From: Vagococcus allomyrinae
Lineage (GTDB): Bacteria; Bacillota; Bacilli; Lactobacillales; Vagococcaceae
Assembly (NCBI RefSeq): GCF_017829975.1
Contig: NZ_JAEEGA010000020.1
Coordinates: 59,481 to 123,480, forward strand
Direction of reading: 5' to 3'
DNA: 64,000 nt
The position numbers were made by a program, and so were the translations under genes. The notes below the pieces were generated by a model. It had not been told where the DNA came from and did no database searches. It was given only the letters and a program-made list of their open reading frames with translations. This document shows, piece after piece, positions 50,036 to 59,394 of the stretch (positions are counted from its first letter, which is position 1; each line of letters begins with the position of its first letter).

Positions 50036-52267
50036 TTATTTCGTTTGACGAATGGCACGACGGTAATCTCCTGGTGTAGTCCCTACTTTCTTTTTAAAGA
50101 AGCGAATAAAATTTTGAGAATTGCGGTATTGCAGCTTTTCAGCAATGTCTTTGACCGTTAAATCTGACTCGACGAGCCACTTTTTGGCCATATCTAAACG
50201 ATAGTTCATCAAAAATTCGCCAAAATTAATGCCGTACTCCTTTTTAAAAATACTGCTGAGATAGTTAGGATTGTAATGCAGGCGATCAGCAATTGACTCT
50301 AACGAAATATCTTGATCGTATTCCGCCCGCACAATATGGATGATCTTTTCAGAAATCCCCTTAAACTGTTCACTAGTTTTAGCCTTAATGCCCCGTACCA
50401 TTGGATAAATAACTTGCTCCACTAAGATCCGTTCGATTTCTTCTGGGTTGTATTCACTGAGAACTCGGTGGTATAAGGCCTGATTTTTTTCTGTCGTCAA
50501 AACATCTGTCCCCAAAAGCTGACCGAGTTGAATCAAATCATTCACTAGACGAATAATCGCTATTTCAAAGTTGACAGGGTTTTTATTATGCTTAAAAATG
50601 CTGGCAAGCAAGGGATACAAGTTTTCAACGACTTGCTCCTCATCTCCTATGCGAATCGCATCAAACAAGCGCGTTTCCAACTCCACAGGATATTGAGTCA
50701 ATGTTGGTTCCTGAATAAGACTGGAGATATCCTCGTAAAAGATAATTGATTCTTTGCCTAAATTCAAGCGATAATGTAAGGCTTCTTTACTTAAATCACA
50801 GCCTCGTTTACTTTCTAATAAATTTGCATAAATTGAACTCAGTCCGATACTAATCGATAATTTCAAATGTTCTTTGACCTCACTCATAATCAACTGACTG
50901 TAGTGAAGCACCTCCTTGCGAATTTCTTGCTCATCGCGACTTCTAAACATCAGAATCGTGCCTTGGGTTTCTTCGTTTAAAATAATCGGCAACAAGCGGC
51001 AATTAGCTGGAATGATTTCTTCCACCATTTTATTGATTGTCAACAACATGATGTCTTTCGTCGTCGTATCACGGTTGCCTAAATTGTCCAACTGAATCAA
51101 CATCACTTGATAGGCTTGATAATCATCAGAGTACTGAAATTGCGCCATTTTAACGGCCAACTCATCTTCTGTCATGCGATTGCGAAATAAATTCAAAATA
51201 AATTGTGTTTGCAGTTGGGGCATTTCCTTGGTGATAAAAGTCGATAAGGTTGCCTTTTCATTTAAGATCGAATCGATGGAATGAGAGATTGACTCAAATT
51301 CATTGTGGTGGATCGCACCCCTTCCATCAATCGCCAAACTATCCTGAATTCGCCGAATCGGTCTAGTATAGGTTTTTGCAATGACATAGGACACTAGCGC
51401 GACGAGAATCACCAAGATTAATGTCAAAGCCAACAAGCCATATTTCGTTGTTCGAATGGCGCTATTGATGTCACTTTCGGCCAAGGCGGTCACATATAAC
51501 CAACTGTTATAATCTGACTTGGCAAAAAAAACTTGCTGCCCTTTAGTGGCGCCCAATTCAATCACACCAGCATCTGCCGCTTCGCTTTCGGCCAAAATCA
51601 ATTGAATCTCATCTGCTGAAAAAAGACTTTCTTGGCCGTACATCAACTGACCTTGCTTGTCCAGAATAACCACCGGCGAGTCAAATTCGCTACTGGTAAT
51701 AATGCTGTCCAACGTTCGATTGGGAATTTCTGCCAAAGCGATGGCATATTTAGCCGTTGAAAACATCGGCAAGGTATTGGCAAATTGAATGCCCGTTTTC
51801 GTGCGCAACCAAAAGATACTCTGAGCTTGATGTTCAATGTATTTCTCTCGAAGGCGCCTACCTTCAGCCTCATCAAAATGAGTCAAACTGCCATCGCGAA
51901 TTTTCCAAGCTTGTTCTAAACTGATCAAGCTATAAGACGTTCCTTCCATTCCCATAGAGGAGATGTAGTTGAGCTGTGTATTAACTTCACTAAACTGCTT
52001 AAATTCTTTTTCCGTCATCGGACTTTTAAAGACTTGCTCAAATGAACTCGTATTGCTGTAGGCGTTGAAGGCATATTCCACGGTCCGAACTTTTTGTTCC
52101 AGATTATTTTTTGTCTGTTTAATATAACTTTGTTTAGATGTCACCATCCGTTCCACCACAGTCGCTCGAGTCGTGACATAGATATAATAGCTAAAACCGC
52201 CAACTAAGATTGCCCCTAAGACGAGAAAAGGTAAAAATATTTTAAAAAACAAACTCGCTTTTTTCAT
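50036..52267 (-). CDS. Membrane-bound AraC-family regulator (YesN/YtdP-like)
   Basis: 743 residues: membrane helix 1 (about 8-30), an extracellular sensor of about 240 residues, membrane helix 2 (about 275-300), a cytoplasmic linker and middle domain (about 340-620), and a C-terminal AraC double helix-turn-helix (about 640-740; YNPNYLSSIFKKEYG, RNSQNFIRFFKK). Proteins of this shape control pectin and rhamnogalacturonan genes in Bacillus relatives, sensing sugars or a binding protein outside. Control of the permease genes is likely. The start at 52267 follows GGGAGGAACACAGAA. Confidence 0.88.
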   Translation of the reverse strand: MKKASLFFKIFLPFLVLGAILVGGFSYYIYVTTRATVVERMVTSKQSYIKQTKNNLEQKVRTVEYAFNAYSNTSSFEQVFKSPMTEKEFKQFSEVNTQLNYISSMGMEGTSYSLISLEQAWKIRDGSLTHFDEAEGRRLREKYIEHQAQSIFWLRTKTGIQFANTLPMFSTAKYAIALAEIPNRTLDSIITSSEFDSPVVILDKQGQLMYGQESLFSADEIQLILAESEAADAGVIELGATKGQQVFFAKSDYNSWLYVTALAESDINSAIRTTKYGLLALTLILVILVALVSYVIAKTYTRPIRRIQDSLAIDGRGAIHHNEFESISHSIDSILNEKATLSTFITKEMPQLQTQFILNLFRNRMTEDELAVKMAQFQYSDDYQAYQVMLIQLDNLGNRDTTTKDIMLLTINKMVEEIIPANCRLLPIILNEETQGTILMFRSRDEQEIRKEVLHYSQLIMSEVKEHLKLSISIGLSSIYANLLESKRGCDLSKEALHYRLNLGKESIIFYEDISSLIQEPTLTQYPVELETRLFDAIRIGDEEQVVENLYPLLASIFKHNKNPVNFEIAIIRLVNDLIQLGQLLGTDVLTTEKNQALYHRVLSEYNPEEIERILVEQVIYPMVRGIKAKTSEQFKGISEKIIHIVRAEYDQDISLESIADRLHYNPNYLSSIFKKEYGINFGEFLMNYRLDMAKKWLVESDLTVKDIAEKLQYRNSQNFIRFFKKKVGTTPGDYRRAIRQTK

Positions 52268-52301
52268 TTCTGTGTTCCTCCCTAAATGTGTAGCCATCTA
52301 T

Positions 52302-52332
52302 ATTATAGCGGTTTCACAATTCATAAGTCAAT
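52302..52332 (-). promoter_or_regulatory. Promoter of the YesN-like gene, with a cre-like site
   Basis: TTGACT (52327-52332), a 19-base spacer and TATAAT (52302-52307) on the minus strand. TGAAACCGCTATAA over the -10 (52305-52318) matches cre with one mismatch. Confidence 0.5.
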
Positions 52333-52340
52333 AAAATAAT

Positions 52341-52354
52341 TAACGTGTGCATTA
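52341..52354 (+). promoter_or_regulatory. Operator candidate 1 (TTAACGTGTGCATT)
   Basis: An exact 14-base copy of the motif at 53493-53506. It lies 11 bp upstream of the lacI -35, as expected for an autoregulated LacI-family gene. Confidence 0.6.
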
Positions 52355-52365
52355 AATAAAAAGCT

Positions 52366-52393
52366 TGACATACCTGATTTTACTCGATAGAAT
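52366..52393 (+). promoter_or_regulatory. Promoter of the lacI-family gene
   Basis: TTGACA (52366-52371), a 16-base spacer and TAGAAT (52388-52393). Confidence 0.75.
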
Positions 52394-52406
52394 GAAATCG
52401 TTAACA
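52393..52406. promoter_or_regulatory. cre site at the lacI start
   Basis: TGAAATCGTTAACA matches TGNAANCGNTNNCA at every fixed position and covers the transcription start, a typical repressing position. Confidence 0.7.
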
Positions 52407-52431
52407 GACTCAAAAGGAAATGAGGAAAAGC

Positions 52432-53430
52432 ATGGTTACCATTAAAGATATTGCCAAAGTGGCGGGGGTTTCCCATACAACGGTGTCTCGTGCCCTCAAT
52501 GATAATCCCCTGATCAAACAGGAGACACGAGACAAAATAAAAAAAATAGCACTGGAACTCAACTACGTGCCTAACTATAGCGCCAAAAGTTTAGTGATGA
52601 AAAAATCTTATACGATCGGCCTCTTCTTCTCCAGTATTGATCAGGGAACCTCTGCTAGTTTTTTAGCCGATGTCATCAAAGGAATACATCAAGTGATTGA
52701 CGACAATTATCATTTTTCAGTTAATGGCATCGATGATATCAAACATATCGAATCCATCACAGCTCAGCGTTTTGATGGCATTATTGTCATGAGTCAAAGC
52801 GATGCCGACAACGGCTTTATCTACCATGTCAAACAAGCACAGATTCCGCTGGTAGTTCTCAATCGCCAATTAGAAGATGCCAGCCTGCTAAACGTCGTCG
52901 CCAATGACCGCCAAGGTGTCCGGCAAGCGATTGATTTCGCCATTGCACAGGGACATCAACAGATTGGTATCATTGAAGGCAAGGCGGGGTTCAAGTCTTC
53001 CAGTGAACGTAAAGAGGGGTTTATCGATAGCTTAGTCGCTCATCGGATGCCGATCAATCCTGATTATCTTGTTCGAGGAGATTATAGCAGCGAAAGTGGC
53101 GCTCAATTAATGACGGCCTTATTGTCATTAAAAACCCCTCCTACGCTAGTCTTTTGCTCCAACGATGATATGGCCATTGGCGCTATCAACGCCTGTTATC
53201 AATCAGGTAAACGAATTCCTGAAGAGATCTCCTTAATTGGCTTTGACGATATTATGTTTGCCAAATACACCACCCCTGCTTTAACGACCGTTCGCCGACC
53301 GATTGATCTCATCAGTAAAACTGGTACAGAAAAGTTGATTCAACTGATGCAAAAACGGGACTTACCGGCGGAACAAATTTTTGTGGACACCTCACTGATT
53401 ATCCGCGACTCAGTTGCTCAACTCAATTAA
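52432..53430 (+). CDS. LacI-family transcriptional regulator (probable uronate repressor)
   Basis: 332 residues: helix-turn-helix TIKDIAKVAGVSHTTVSRALN (residues 3-23 span), hinge and periplasmic-binding-like effector domain (about 60-330). It lies before the galacturonate genes, and an identical 14-base motif stands in front of both its own gene and that operon, so it probably represses both. The inducer may be a uronate intermediate. The start at 52432 follows GAGGAAAAGC. A terminator ends it before the uxa operon. Confidence 0.9.
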   Translation: MVTIKDIAKVAGVSHTTVSRALNDNPLIKQETRDKIKKIALELNYVPNYSAKSLVMKKSYTIGLFFSSIDQGTSASFLADVIKGIHQVIDDNYHFSVNGIDDIKHIESITAQRFDGIIVMSQSDADNGFIYHVKQAQIPLVVLNRQLEDASLLNVVANDRQGVRQAIDFAIAQGHQQIGIIEGKAGFKSSSERKEGFIDSLVAHRMPINPDYLVRGDYSSESGAQLMTALLSLKTPPTLVFCSNDDMAIGAINACYQSGKRIPEEISLIGFDDIMFAKYTTPALTTVRRPIDLISKTGTEKLIQLMQKRDLPAEQIFVDTSLIIRDSVAQLN

Positions 53431-53445
53431 ACTGTGGTACTTTGC

Positions 53446-53477
53446 GATAAAAGCTCGTAAGCTTATGAGCTTTTATC
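53446..53477 (+). terminator. Terminator after the lacI-family gene
   Basis: Perfect 11-bp stem GATAAAAGCTC (53446-53456) and complement (53467-53477), 16 nt past the stop. Confidence 0.8.
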
Positions 53478-53492
53478 CTTTAGCATAAAATG

Positions 53493-53506
53493 TTAACGTG
53501 TGCATT
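53493..53506 (+). promoter_or_regulatory. Operator candidate 2, before the uxa operon
   Basis: TTAACGTGTGCATT, identical to 52341-52354. A TAAAAT (-10 candidate) with TTATGA 17 bases upstream precedes it, so the motif falls around the transcription start. Confidence 0.6.
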
Positions 53507-53603
53507 GGTTGGAACCCCCTGCTTCTATCAGACAGCCACCGGCTAGCTGATCAATCTGATGGCTTCGCCAATTAGCCTAAAATCACTCACTAAGGAGAAA
53601 CTC

Positions 53604-55019
53604 ATGAAAAAATTAAACAAGCAACACACTGTCGATCAACGCTATCCAGAAAAAGTCATCCAATTCGGTGAAGGAAACTTTATGCGAGGCTTTGTCGACT
53701 GGCAATTACAGCAGATGAATCAACAAGGCCTCTTTCAAGGTAGCGCCGTTGTCGTTCAACCGATTGCCCAAGGTTTAGGAGAGATGTTAGCCGAACAAGA
53801 TTACCTTTACACCGTTTTATTGGATGGCATTTTAAACGACCAAGTGATTAACTCCGCTGAGATCGTGTCAACAGTTAATCGAGTGATTAACCCTTATGAT
53901 GACTACCAGTCTTATTTAGACTTAGCCTTAGACGATCAGCTGTCAGTTATTATTTCCAATACTACCGAAGCCGGCATTCAATTTCTGGCAGACGATTCAT
54001 TAAGCAACCAGCCTCCAACAAGTTTTCCCGGAAAACTAACGGCTTTGTTGGCCAGGCGCTTTGACTTAAAAAAGGCGGGCTTCACGATCATTCCCTGTGA
54101 ATTGATTGACCGAAATGGCGAGAAACTAAAAGAAATCGTCTTACAATACGCGGAACAATGGGGCTTAGGGGCTGATTTTCGCACTTGGCTTCAAACTGAA
54201 AACACCTTTTGCTGTAGCTTAGTCGATCGGATTGTTCCCGGCTATCCCCGTGAGGACCAAGAAGAACTACAATCCCGTCTCGGTTACCGGGATCAATTAA
54301 TGGTCAAGGCAGAGCCTTTTCTATTGTGGGTAATCGAAGGCCCCGCTTCTTTAAAAGATCAGTTGCCTTTGGCTAAGGCTGGCTTAAATGTGGTGGTGAC
54401 CGACGATATGACGCCTTACCGTGAACGGAAGGTTCATCTCCTAAACGGTCCTCATACCGCCATGGTTCCCTTAGGCCTTTTAGCTGGCTTGGAAACCGTT
54501 GAAGACGTCATGTTAGACGAGGATTTCAGTCAGTTTGTCGACCAGTTAATGGCCGAAGAAATTATTCCCGTTCTCGATTTACCTCAATCAGAGCTGATTT
54601 CTTATGCTAACTCGGTGAAAGAACGCTTTAAAAATCCCTTTATTCGCCATGAATTAACCGCCATTGCCTTGAATAGTCTTTCTAAATTTAAAGCCCGCTT
54701 GTTGCCCTTGTTAGTCAATTATCAAAAGCAGCAACACACCTTGCCACCATTGATGACCCTAGCACTGGCTGGGTTAATCACTTTCTACCGTGGCGATTAT
54801 CCGCTCCAAGACGACCAGCACGTTTTAGATACCTTTGCAGAAGCATGGCAAAGGCCTGAAACAGTCGTCCCAGCGATCTTTAGCAATCACTCCCTTTGGG
54901 AACAAGATTTAAGTCAATTACCAGGCCTTGTGGAAGCCGTTGAAGCGGATTTAAGCTTACTAGAAAAGGGCTCCCGCGCTGCCCTGCAAACGAAACTAAG
55001 AGGTGAATCTTATGCATAA
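53604..55019 (+). CDS. uxaB: Tagaturonate reductase (altronate oxidoreductase)
   Basis: 471 residues, mannitol-dehydrogenase superfamily. It starts with the NAD-binding lead VIQFGEGNFMRGFVDWQLQQ (about 15-34); KVHLLNGPHTAM (about 278) carries the catalytic Lys and His region. It reduces D-tagaturonate to D-altronate with NADH. Length and motifs agree with UxaB of E. coli and Firmicutes. AAGGAGAAACTC fixes the start at 53604. The next gene overlaps its stop by 8 nt. Confidence 0.94.
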   Translation: MKKLNKQHTVDQRYPEKVIQFGEGNFMRGFVDWQLQQMNQQGLFQGSAVVVQPIAQGLGEMLAEQDYLYTVLLDGILNDQVINSAEIVSTVNRVINPYDDYQSYLDLALDDQLSVIISNTTEAGIQFLADDSLSNQPPTSFPGKLTALLARRFDLKKAGFTIIPCELIDRNGEKLKEIVLQYAEQWGLGADFRTWLQTENTFCCSLVDRIVPGYPREDQEELQSRLGYRDQLMVKAEPFLLWVIEGPASLKDQLPLAKAGLNVVVTDDMTPYRERKVHLLNGPHTAMVPLGLLAGLETVEDVMLDEDFSQFVDQLMAEEIIPVLDLPQSELISYANSVKERFKNPFIRHELTAIALNSLSKFKARLLPLLVNYQKQQHTLPPLMTLALAGLITFYRGDYPLQDDQHVLDTFAEAWQRPETVVPAIFSNHSLWEQDLSQLPGLVEAVEADLSLLEKGSRAALQTKLRGESYA

Positions 55020-56499
55020 CTTGATGAAAATGAACCCACGGGACAAGGTGGCCGTCGCGTTGCGTCCCTTGAACGCGAACGAAGAATTAGTGATTGATGG
55101 TCAAAGGGTTGTCGCCTTAAGCGCCATCCCTCAAGGACATAAAATTGCTCTAAAGGATTTTGCCTTAAACGAAACCATTAATAAATATGGCTATCCCATT
55201 GGCCATGCCACCGAACCGATCAAAAAAGGCAGCTGGATTCATACCCACAACATTAAAACTAATCTAGCCGGCGAAGAAACCTATGAATACCAACCTGATA
55301 GTCAGCCCGTCAGCTATCCCAACCAAGGGTTAACCTTTCAGGGATATCGCCGAAAGAATGGCAAAGTTGGCATTCGCAACGATCTTTTTATTGTCCCAAC
55401 CGTCGGCTGCGTCAACGGCATGGCCGAACAGATGCTCAAAGCCTTTAAGCTCAACCACCCTGATTGTAATGCCTTTGACAATGTGACGATTTTAAAACAC
55501 CCTTATGGCTGCTCGCAACTTGGAGACGATCATCGCATGACTCGCAGCATTTTGATGGATGCTGTTAATCACCCTAATGCTGGTGGTGTCCTGGTCTTTG
55601 GATTAGGCTGTGAAAATAACATCGTCGCAGAATTCCGAGAACTACTAGGAGAGTTCGATTTAGAGCGAGTTAAATTTTTAGTCGCTCAAGAAGTCGAAGA
55701 TGAAGTCACAGCTGGTGTCGCTCTACTAGAAGAATTATACGACGCCGCTCTAAATGACAAGCGAGAAACCGTTCCCTTAAGTGAATTAACTATTGGGTTG
55801 AAATGTGGCGGCTCAGATGGTTTCTCTGGCATTACCGCCAACCCACTTTTAGGGGCGTTCTCTGACTTTCTGATCGCCCAAGGTGGGACCTCTGTTCTAA
55901 CCGAAGTACCTGAAATGTTCGGTGCGGAAAAAATGTTAATGGCCCGTGCCGAAAACGAGGCTGTTTTTCAAGACATCGTCGCCCTAATCAACAACTTTAA
56001 GCAGTATTTCTTAGCGTTCGGTGAACCGGTTTATGAAAATCCCTCACCCGGTAATAAAGATGGCGGAATTAGCACGCTGGAAGACAAATCACTGGGCTGT
56101 ACCCAAAAAGCGGGGACCTCGCCAGTTGTAGATGTTTTGCAATATGGTGAAAAGCTTCGGAAAAAAGGCCTTAGCTTACTCCAAGCGCCTGGCAATGATT
56201 TAGTCGCCGCCTCGGCTCTCGGAGCCTCCGATTGCCAATTAGTCCTATTTACCACTGGTCGGGGCACGCCTTTTGGCAGCTTTGTTCCCACCGTTAAAGT
56301 AGCCACTAACAATCAAATTTTTAACAAAAAAAATCATTGGATGGACTTTAACGCTGGCCGTTTACTGGATACTCCAATGGAAACTGTGCTGGCTGATTTC
56401 ACTGATTATTTGATCAAGGTTGCCAGTGGTCAGCCGACACGAAACGAAGAAAATGACGTGAGAGAGCTGGCGATTTTTAAAACTGGCGTCACACTCTAG
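55012..56499 (+). CDS. uxaA: Altronate dehydratase
   Basis: 495 residues: N-terminal SAF domain (about 15-85; GHATEPIKKGSWIHTHN) and the large dehydratase domain with GCVNGMAEQM, HPYGCSQLGDD, GLGCENN and KCGGSDGFSGITANP, the cysteine-containing motifs that hold iron. It converts D-altronate to 2-keto-3-deoxygluconate. The start at 55012 follows GAGGTGAATCTT; it is coupled to uxaB. Confidence 0.95.
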   Translation: MHNLMKMNPRDKVAVALRPLNANEELVIDGQRVVALSAIPQGHKIALKDFALNETINKYGYPIGHATEPIKKGSWIHTHNIKTNLAGEETYEYQPDSQPVSYPNQGLTFQGYRRKNGKVGIRNDLFIVPTVGCVNGMAEQMLKAFKLNHPDCNAFDNVTILKHPYGCSQLGDDHRMTRSILMDAVNHPNAGGVLVFGLGCENNIVAEFRELLGEFDLERVKFLVAQEVEDEVTAGVALLEELYDAALNDKRETVPLSELTIGLKCGGSDGFSGITANPLLGAFSDFLIAQGGTSVLTEVPEMFGAEKMLMARAENEAVFQDIVALINNFKQYFLAFGEPVYENPSPGNKDGGISTLEDKSLGCTQKAGTSPVVDVLQYGEKLRKKGLSLLQAPGNDLVAASALGASDCQLVLFTTGRGTPFGSFVPTVKVATNNQIFNKKNHWMDFNAGRLLDTPMETVLADFTDYLIKVASGQPTRNEENDVRELAIFKTGVTL

Positions 56500-56512
56500 G
56501 AGGAATAGACTG

Positions 56513-57904
56513 ATGTTTTTAGACGATAACTTTTTACTGACTACCCCAACGGCAGTTCGACTTTTTCACGATTTTGCCAAAGAAATGCCTATTATTGATT
56601 ATCACTGCCACTTGGACCCACAAGAAATCTACGAAGACCGAGCCTTCGCAACCATTACCGAAGCTTGGCTCGCAGGCGATCACTATAAATGGCGCTTGAT
56701 GCGGGCCAATGGCATTCCTGAATCACAGATTACAGGAGACGCTTCTGATTACGATAAATTTTTAGCTTGGGCCAAGACCGTTCCAAAAACCATTGGCAAT
56801 CCCCTCTACGCTTGGACTCATTTAGAATTGCGGCGCTTCTTTGGCATCGAGGAACTGTTAAATGAAGAGACAGCCCCAGAAATTTGGCAAAAGGTCAACG
56901 AACGCTTAGCACTGCCCGCTTACAGTCGACGACAATTAATTGCCAATTCAAAGGTCAAAATCGTCTGTACAACCGACGACCCCGTTGATGATTTACGTTA
57001 CCATCAACTGCTAAAAAAAGAAGAAAGTGCCTTTCAAGTTTTACCAGCCTTTCGCCCAGATAAAGCCTTAAACATCGACGCACCAGAGTTCACCGCTTGG
57101 CTAAAGAAACTAGCAGACGTGGCCGCTCAACCGATTACCAACTACCCTACCTTGTTAAGTGTTTTGGAAAAACGAATCGACTTTTTCCATGAAAACGGCT
57201 GTCGTCTCTCCGATCATGCCTTGGACACCTTAAACTATCAGGCTGGGAGCCCAGCAGAGGTTGAGCAGGTCTTTCAAAAAGCCTTGGAGCAAGAGCCGCT
57301 AACGGCTTCTGAGATAGCCCTCTATCGCACCGAAACACTGGTGGCCTTAATAAAATGCTATCATCAAAAAAACTGGACCATGCAGCTCCACCTTCACGCC
57401 CACCGTAACAATAATCAACGGATGCTGAACCAATTGGGACCTGACAGTGGCTATGATAGCCTGAATGATTTGCCGATTGCCACGCCATTAAAAGAAGTAT
57501 TGGACCGAGCAGAAGCCAGCGATCAATTACCACAAACCATTCTCTATTCGTTAAACCCACAAGATTATCCAGTCTTGCTGACCTTATTGGGTTGCTATCA
57601 AAAAGACACCCCAGGCAAATTACAATTAGGCTCAGGGTGGTGGTTTAATGACACACGCTCAGGCATGCGCGAACAACTGTCCCTGTTTGCAGAGAACAGT
57701 TTGCTCAGTCACTTCGTCGGGATGCTGACTGACTCCCGTAGCTTCCTTTCATACACGCGTCACGAGTATTTCCGACGAGTCTTATGTGAACTAATGGGCG
57801 AATGGGCGCAACGAGGAGAAGTGCCCGATGATGACCAATTATTGGGACAAATGGTCGCAGACATTGCTTACAACAATGCTAACCGCTATTTTAAGTTTAA
57901 ATGA
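56513..57904 (+). CDS. uxaC: Uronate isomerase
   Basis: 463 residues, amidohydrolase-superfamily barrel. It shows the metal motif DYHCHLDP (about 26-34), TTDDPVDDLRYH (about 160), and QLHLHAHRNNN (about 286). It interconverts D-galacturonate and D-tagaturonate (or glucuronate and fructuronate) and so is the entry step of the pathway. AGGAGGAATAGACTG precedes the ATG. Confidence 0.95.
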   Translation: MFLDDNFLLTTPTAVRLFHDFAKEMPIIDYHCHLDPQEIYEDRAFATITEAWLAGDHYKWRLMRANGIPESQITGDASDYDKFLAWAKTVPKTIGNPLYAWTHLELRRFFGIEELLNEETAPEIWQKVNERLALPAYSRRQLIANSKVKIVCTTDDPVDDLRYHQLLKKEESAFQVLPAFRPDKALNIDAPEFTAWLKKLADVAAQPITNYPTLLSVLEKRIDFFHENGCRLSDHALDTLNYQAGSPAEVEQVFQKALEQEPLTASEIALYRTETLVALIKCYHQKNWTMQLHLHAHRNNNQRMLNQLGPDSGYDSLNDLPIATPLKEVLDRAEASDQLPQTILYSLNPQDYPVLLTLLGCYQKDTPGKLQLGSGWWFNDTRSGMREQLSLFAENSLLSHFVGMLTDSRSFLSYTRHEYFRRVLCELMGEWAQRGEVPDDDQLLGQMVADIAYNNANRYFKFK

Positions 57905-57944
57905 ACCTGTCTCTTTAGTTAATCACCCATAACGGAGGATCCTT

Positions 57945-58697
57945 ATGTTTCAATTTGCTCATCATCAACAACTAGCTGATATCAAAGAAGACTCTTCTGA
58001 GACCTGCCTAGCCCTCTACTTATTAGCAACAGATCAAAAGAGGCCGTTCGTCTTAGTCTTGCCTGGTGGCGGTTACCATCACCTAGCCGCTCATGAGGGC
58101 GCGCCTGTAGCCGAGTGGTTAAATTCACTTGGCTATCACGCAGGGGTGTTGTACTATCAGACTGAGAATTACCAAAGCTTATTAAGCGATATCGAAAGCA
58201 CTCTGGCAACCCTTAAAGATCACGCCTCAACCTGGAAAATTCAGCCCAATGCCATTGGAGCGATTGGCTTCTCAGCCGGTGGCCATCTGGCAGCGACGAT
58301 TGGCACTCACTTTAAGGGGCTAAATTTTCTGCTACTAGCCTATCCAGTCATTACCTTTAGAGAACCTTACGTTCACTTAGGAAGCCGCCAGCAATTACTA
58401 GGAGATAACCCCAGCCCAGAACTGATCAATTGGTTTTCCAATGAATGCCACGTCAGTGAGACAACGCCAGCCACCTTTATTTGGCATACAGCAAATGATG
58501 CCACCGTATCTGTTCAAAACAGCTTACTTTTTGTTGAGGCCTTAATTAGCCAGCAGATTTCCGTGGCTTACCATCTCTTGCCAGAAGGACGACATGGCCT
58601 CGGTTTAGCCAAAGGAACACCTTGCCAGATCTGGACGACCTTGGCTGAATCTTGGCTAAAAGAAATCACAACCGCTTTGAGAAAGGAGCTAGCATGA
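57945..58697 (+). CDS. Alpha/beta hydrolase, acetylesterase-like
   Basis: 250 residues: oxyanion motif PGGGYHHLAAHEG (about 41), nucleophile elbow GFSAGGHLA (about 105), Asp in HTANDATVS (about 183) and His in EGRHGLGL (about 215). This matches the bifunctional acetylxylan/feruloyl-type or BD-FAE-like esterases. In this operon it probably removes acetyl groups from pectin-derived sugars. No signal peptide. Its last codons overlap the CE12 start by 4 nt. Confidence 0.85.
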   Translation: MFQFAHHQQLADIKEDSSETCLALYLLATDQKRPFVLVLPGGGYHHLAAHEGAPVAEWLNSLGYHAGVLYYQTENYQSLLSDIESTLATLKDHASTWKIQPNAIGAIGFSAGGHLAATIGTHFKGLNFLLLAYPVITFREPYVHLGSRQQLLGDNPSPELINWFSNECHVSETTPATFIWHTANDATVSVQNSLLFVEALISQQISVAYHLLPEGRHGLGLAKGTPCQIWTTLAESWLKEITTALRKELA

Positions 58698-59380
58698 CCA
58701 CACCAACCATTTACATCATCGGCGATTCAACTGCCTCCAACAAACGAAAAGAAGCCCGGCCAGAAACCGGCTGGGGAGAATGTTTGGCCACTTATTTCCA
58801 AGATCAGATCACGATTGACAATCTGGCAGTAAACGGACGCAGTACCCGCTCATTTATTCAAGAAGGACAGTTAGAAGCTCTCGAATATTTAATCCATGCC
58901 GGTGATTATTTACTCATTCAATTTGGGCACAATGATCAAAAAATAGAGGATCCAAACCGCTATACGACGATTGGGGACTACCAAAAAAACTTGCGCTTAT
59001 TTATTGAGGTTGCCCGCAAACAAGGCGCCACCCCGATTCTCCTGACATCCGTCACTCGTCGACAATTTGACGGTGATCAGATTACCCCTTTATCCGTAGG
59101 CGAATATCCTCAAGCTACATTAGCGGTGGCAGCCAGCGAAAAGGTCGTCGTTCTCGATATCCATCAGCGTTCCCGGCACTTTTTCAATCAGCTAGGTCCA
59201 GAAGCTAGCAAGTCTTATTTTATGCATCTAGCGCCTCGTATAGCTGCCAATTATCCTGAAGGCTCAGCTGATGATACTCATCTTTCCCCACTTGGCGCTC
59301 AAGCAGTGGCCCAAATAGTTGTGACTGCCATTAAAGAAAATACCAACAGTTTAACCCCTTACTTAAACCATCAAAAATAG
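58694..59380 (+). CDS. Rhamnogalacturonan acetylesterase (CE12, SGNH fold)
   Basis: 228 residues. SGNH blocks are clear: IIGDSTAS (Ser near 11), GWGE (about 26), NGRSTRSF (about 45), FGHNDQ (about 79), and DDTHLSPLGA with the catalytic Asp and His (about 195). It is the RhgT/YesT type that deacetylates rhamnogalacturonan. Cytoplasmic, lacking a signal peptide. The start at 58694 follows AAGGAGCTAGC. Confidence 0.9.
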   Translation: MTTPTIYIIGDSTASNKRKEARPETGWGECLATYFQDQITIDNLAVNGRSTRSFIQEGQLEALEYLIHAGDYLLIQFGHNDQKIEDPNRYTTIGDYQKNLRLFIEVARKQGATPILLTSVTRRQFDGDQITPLSVGEYPQATLAVAASEKVVVLDIHQRSRHFFNQLGPEASKSYFMHLAPRIAANYPEGSADDTHLSPLGAQAVAQIVVTAIKENTNSLTPYLNHQK

Positions 59381-59394
59381 AAGGAGACTGACTT

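Noticed and set aside
57147..57560. 137-residue minus-strand frame inside uxaC
   Set aside because: It is fully inside a confirmed gene on the other strand and has no promoter or ribosome site of its own.
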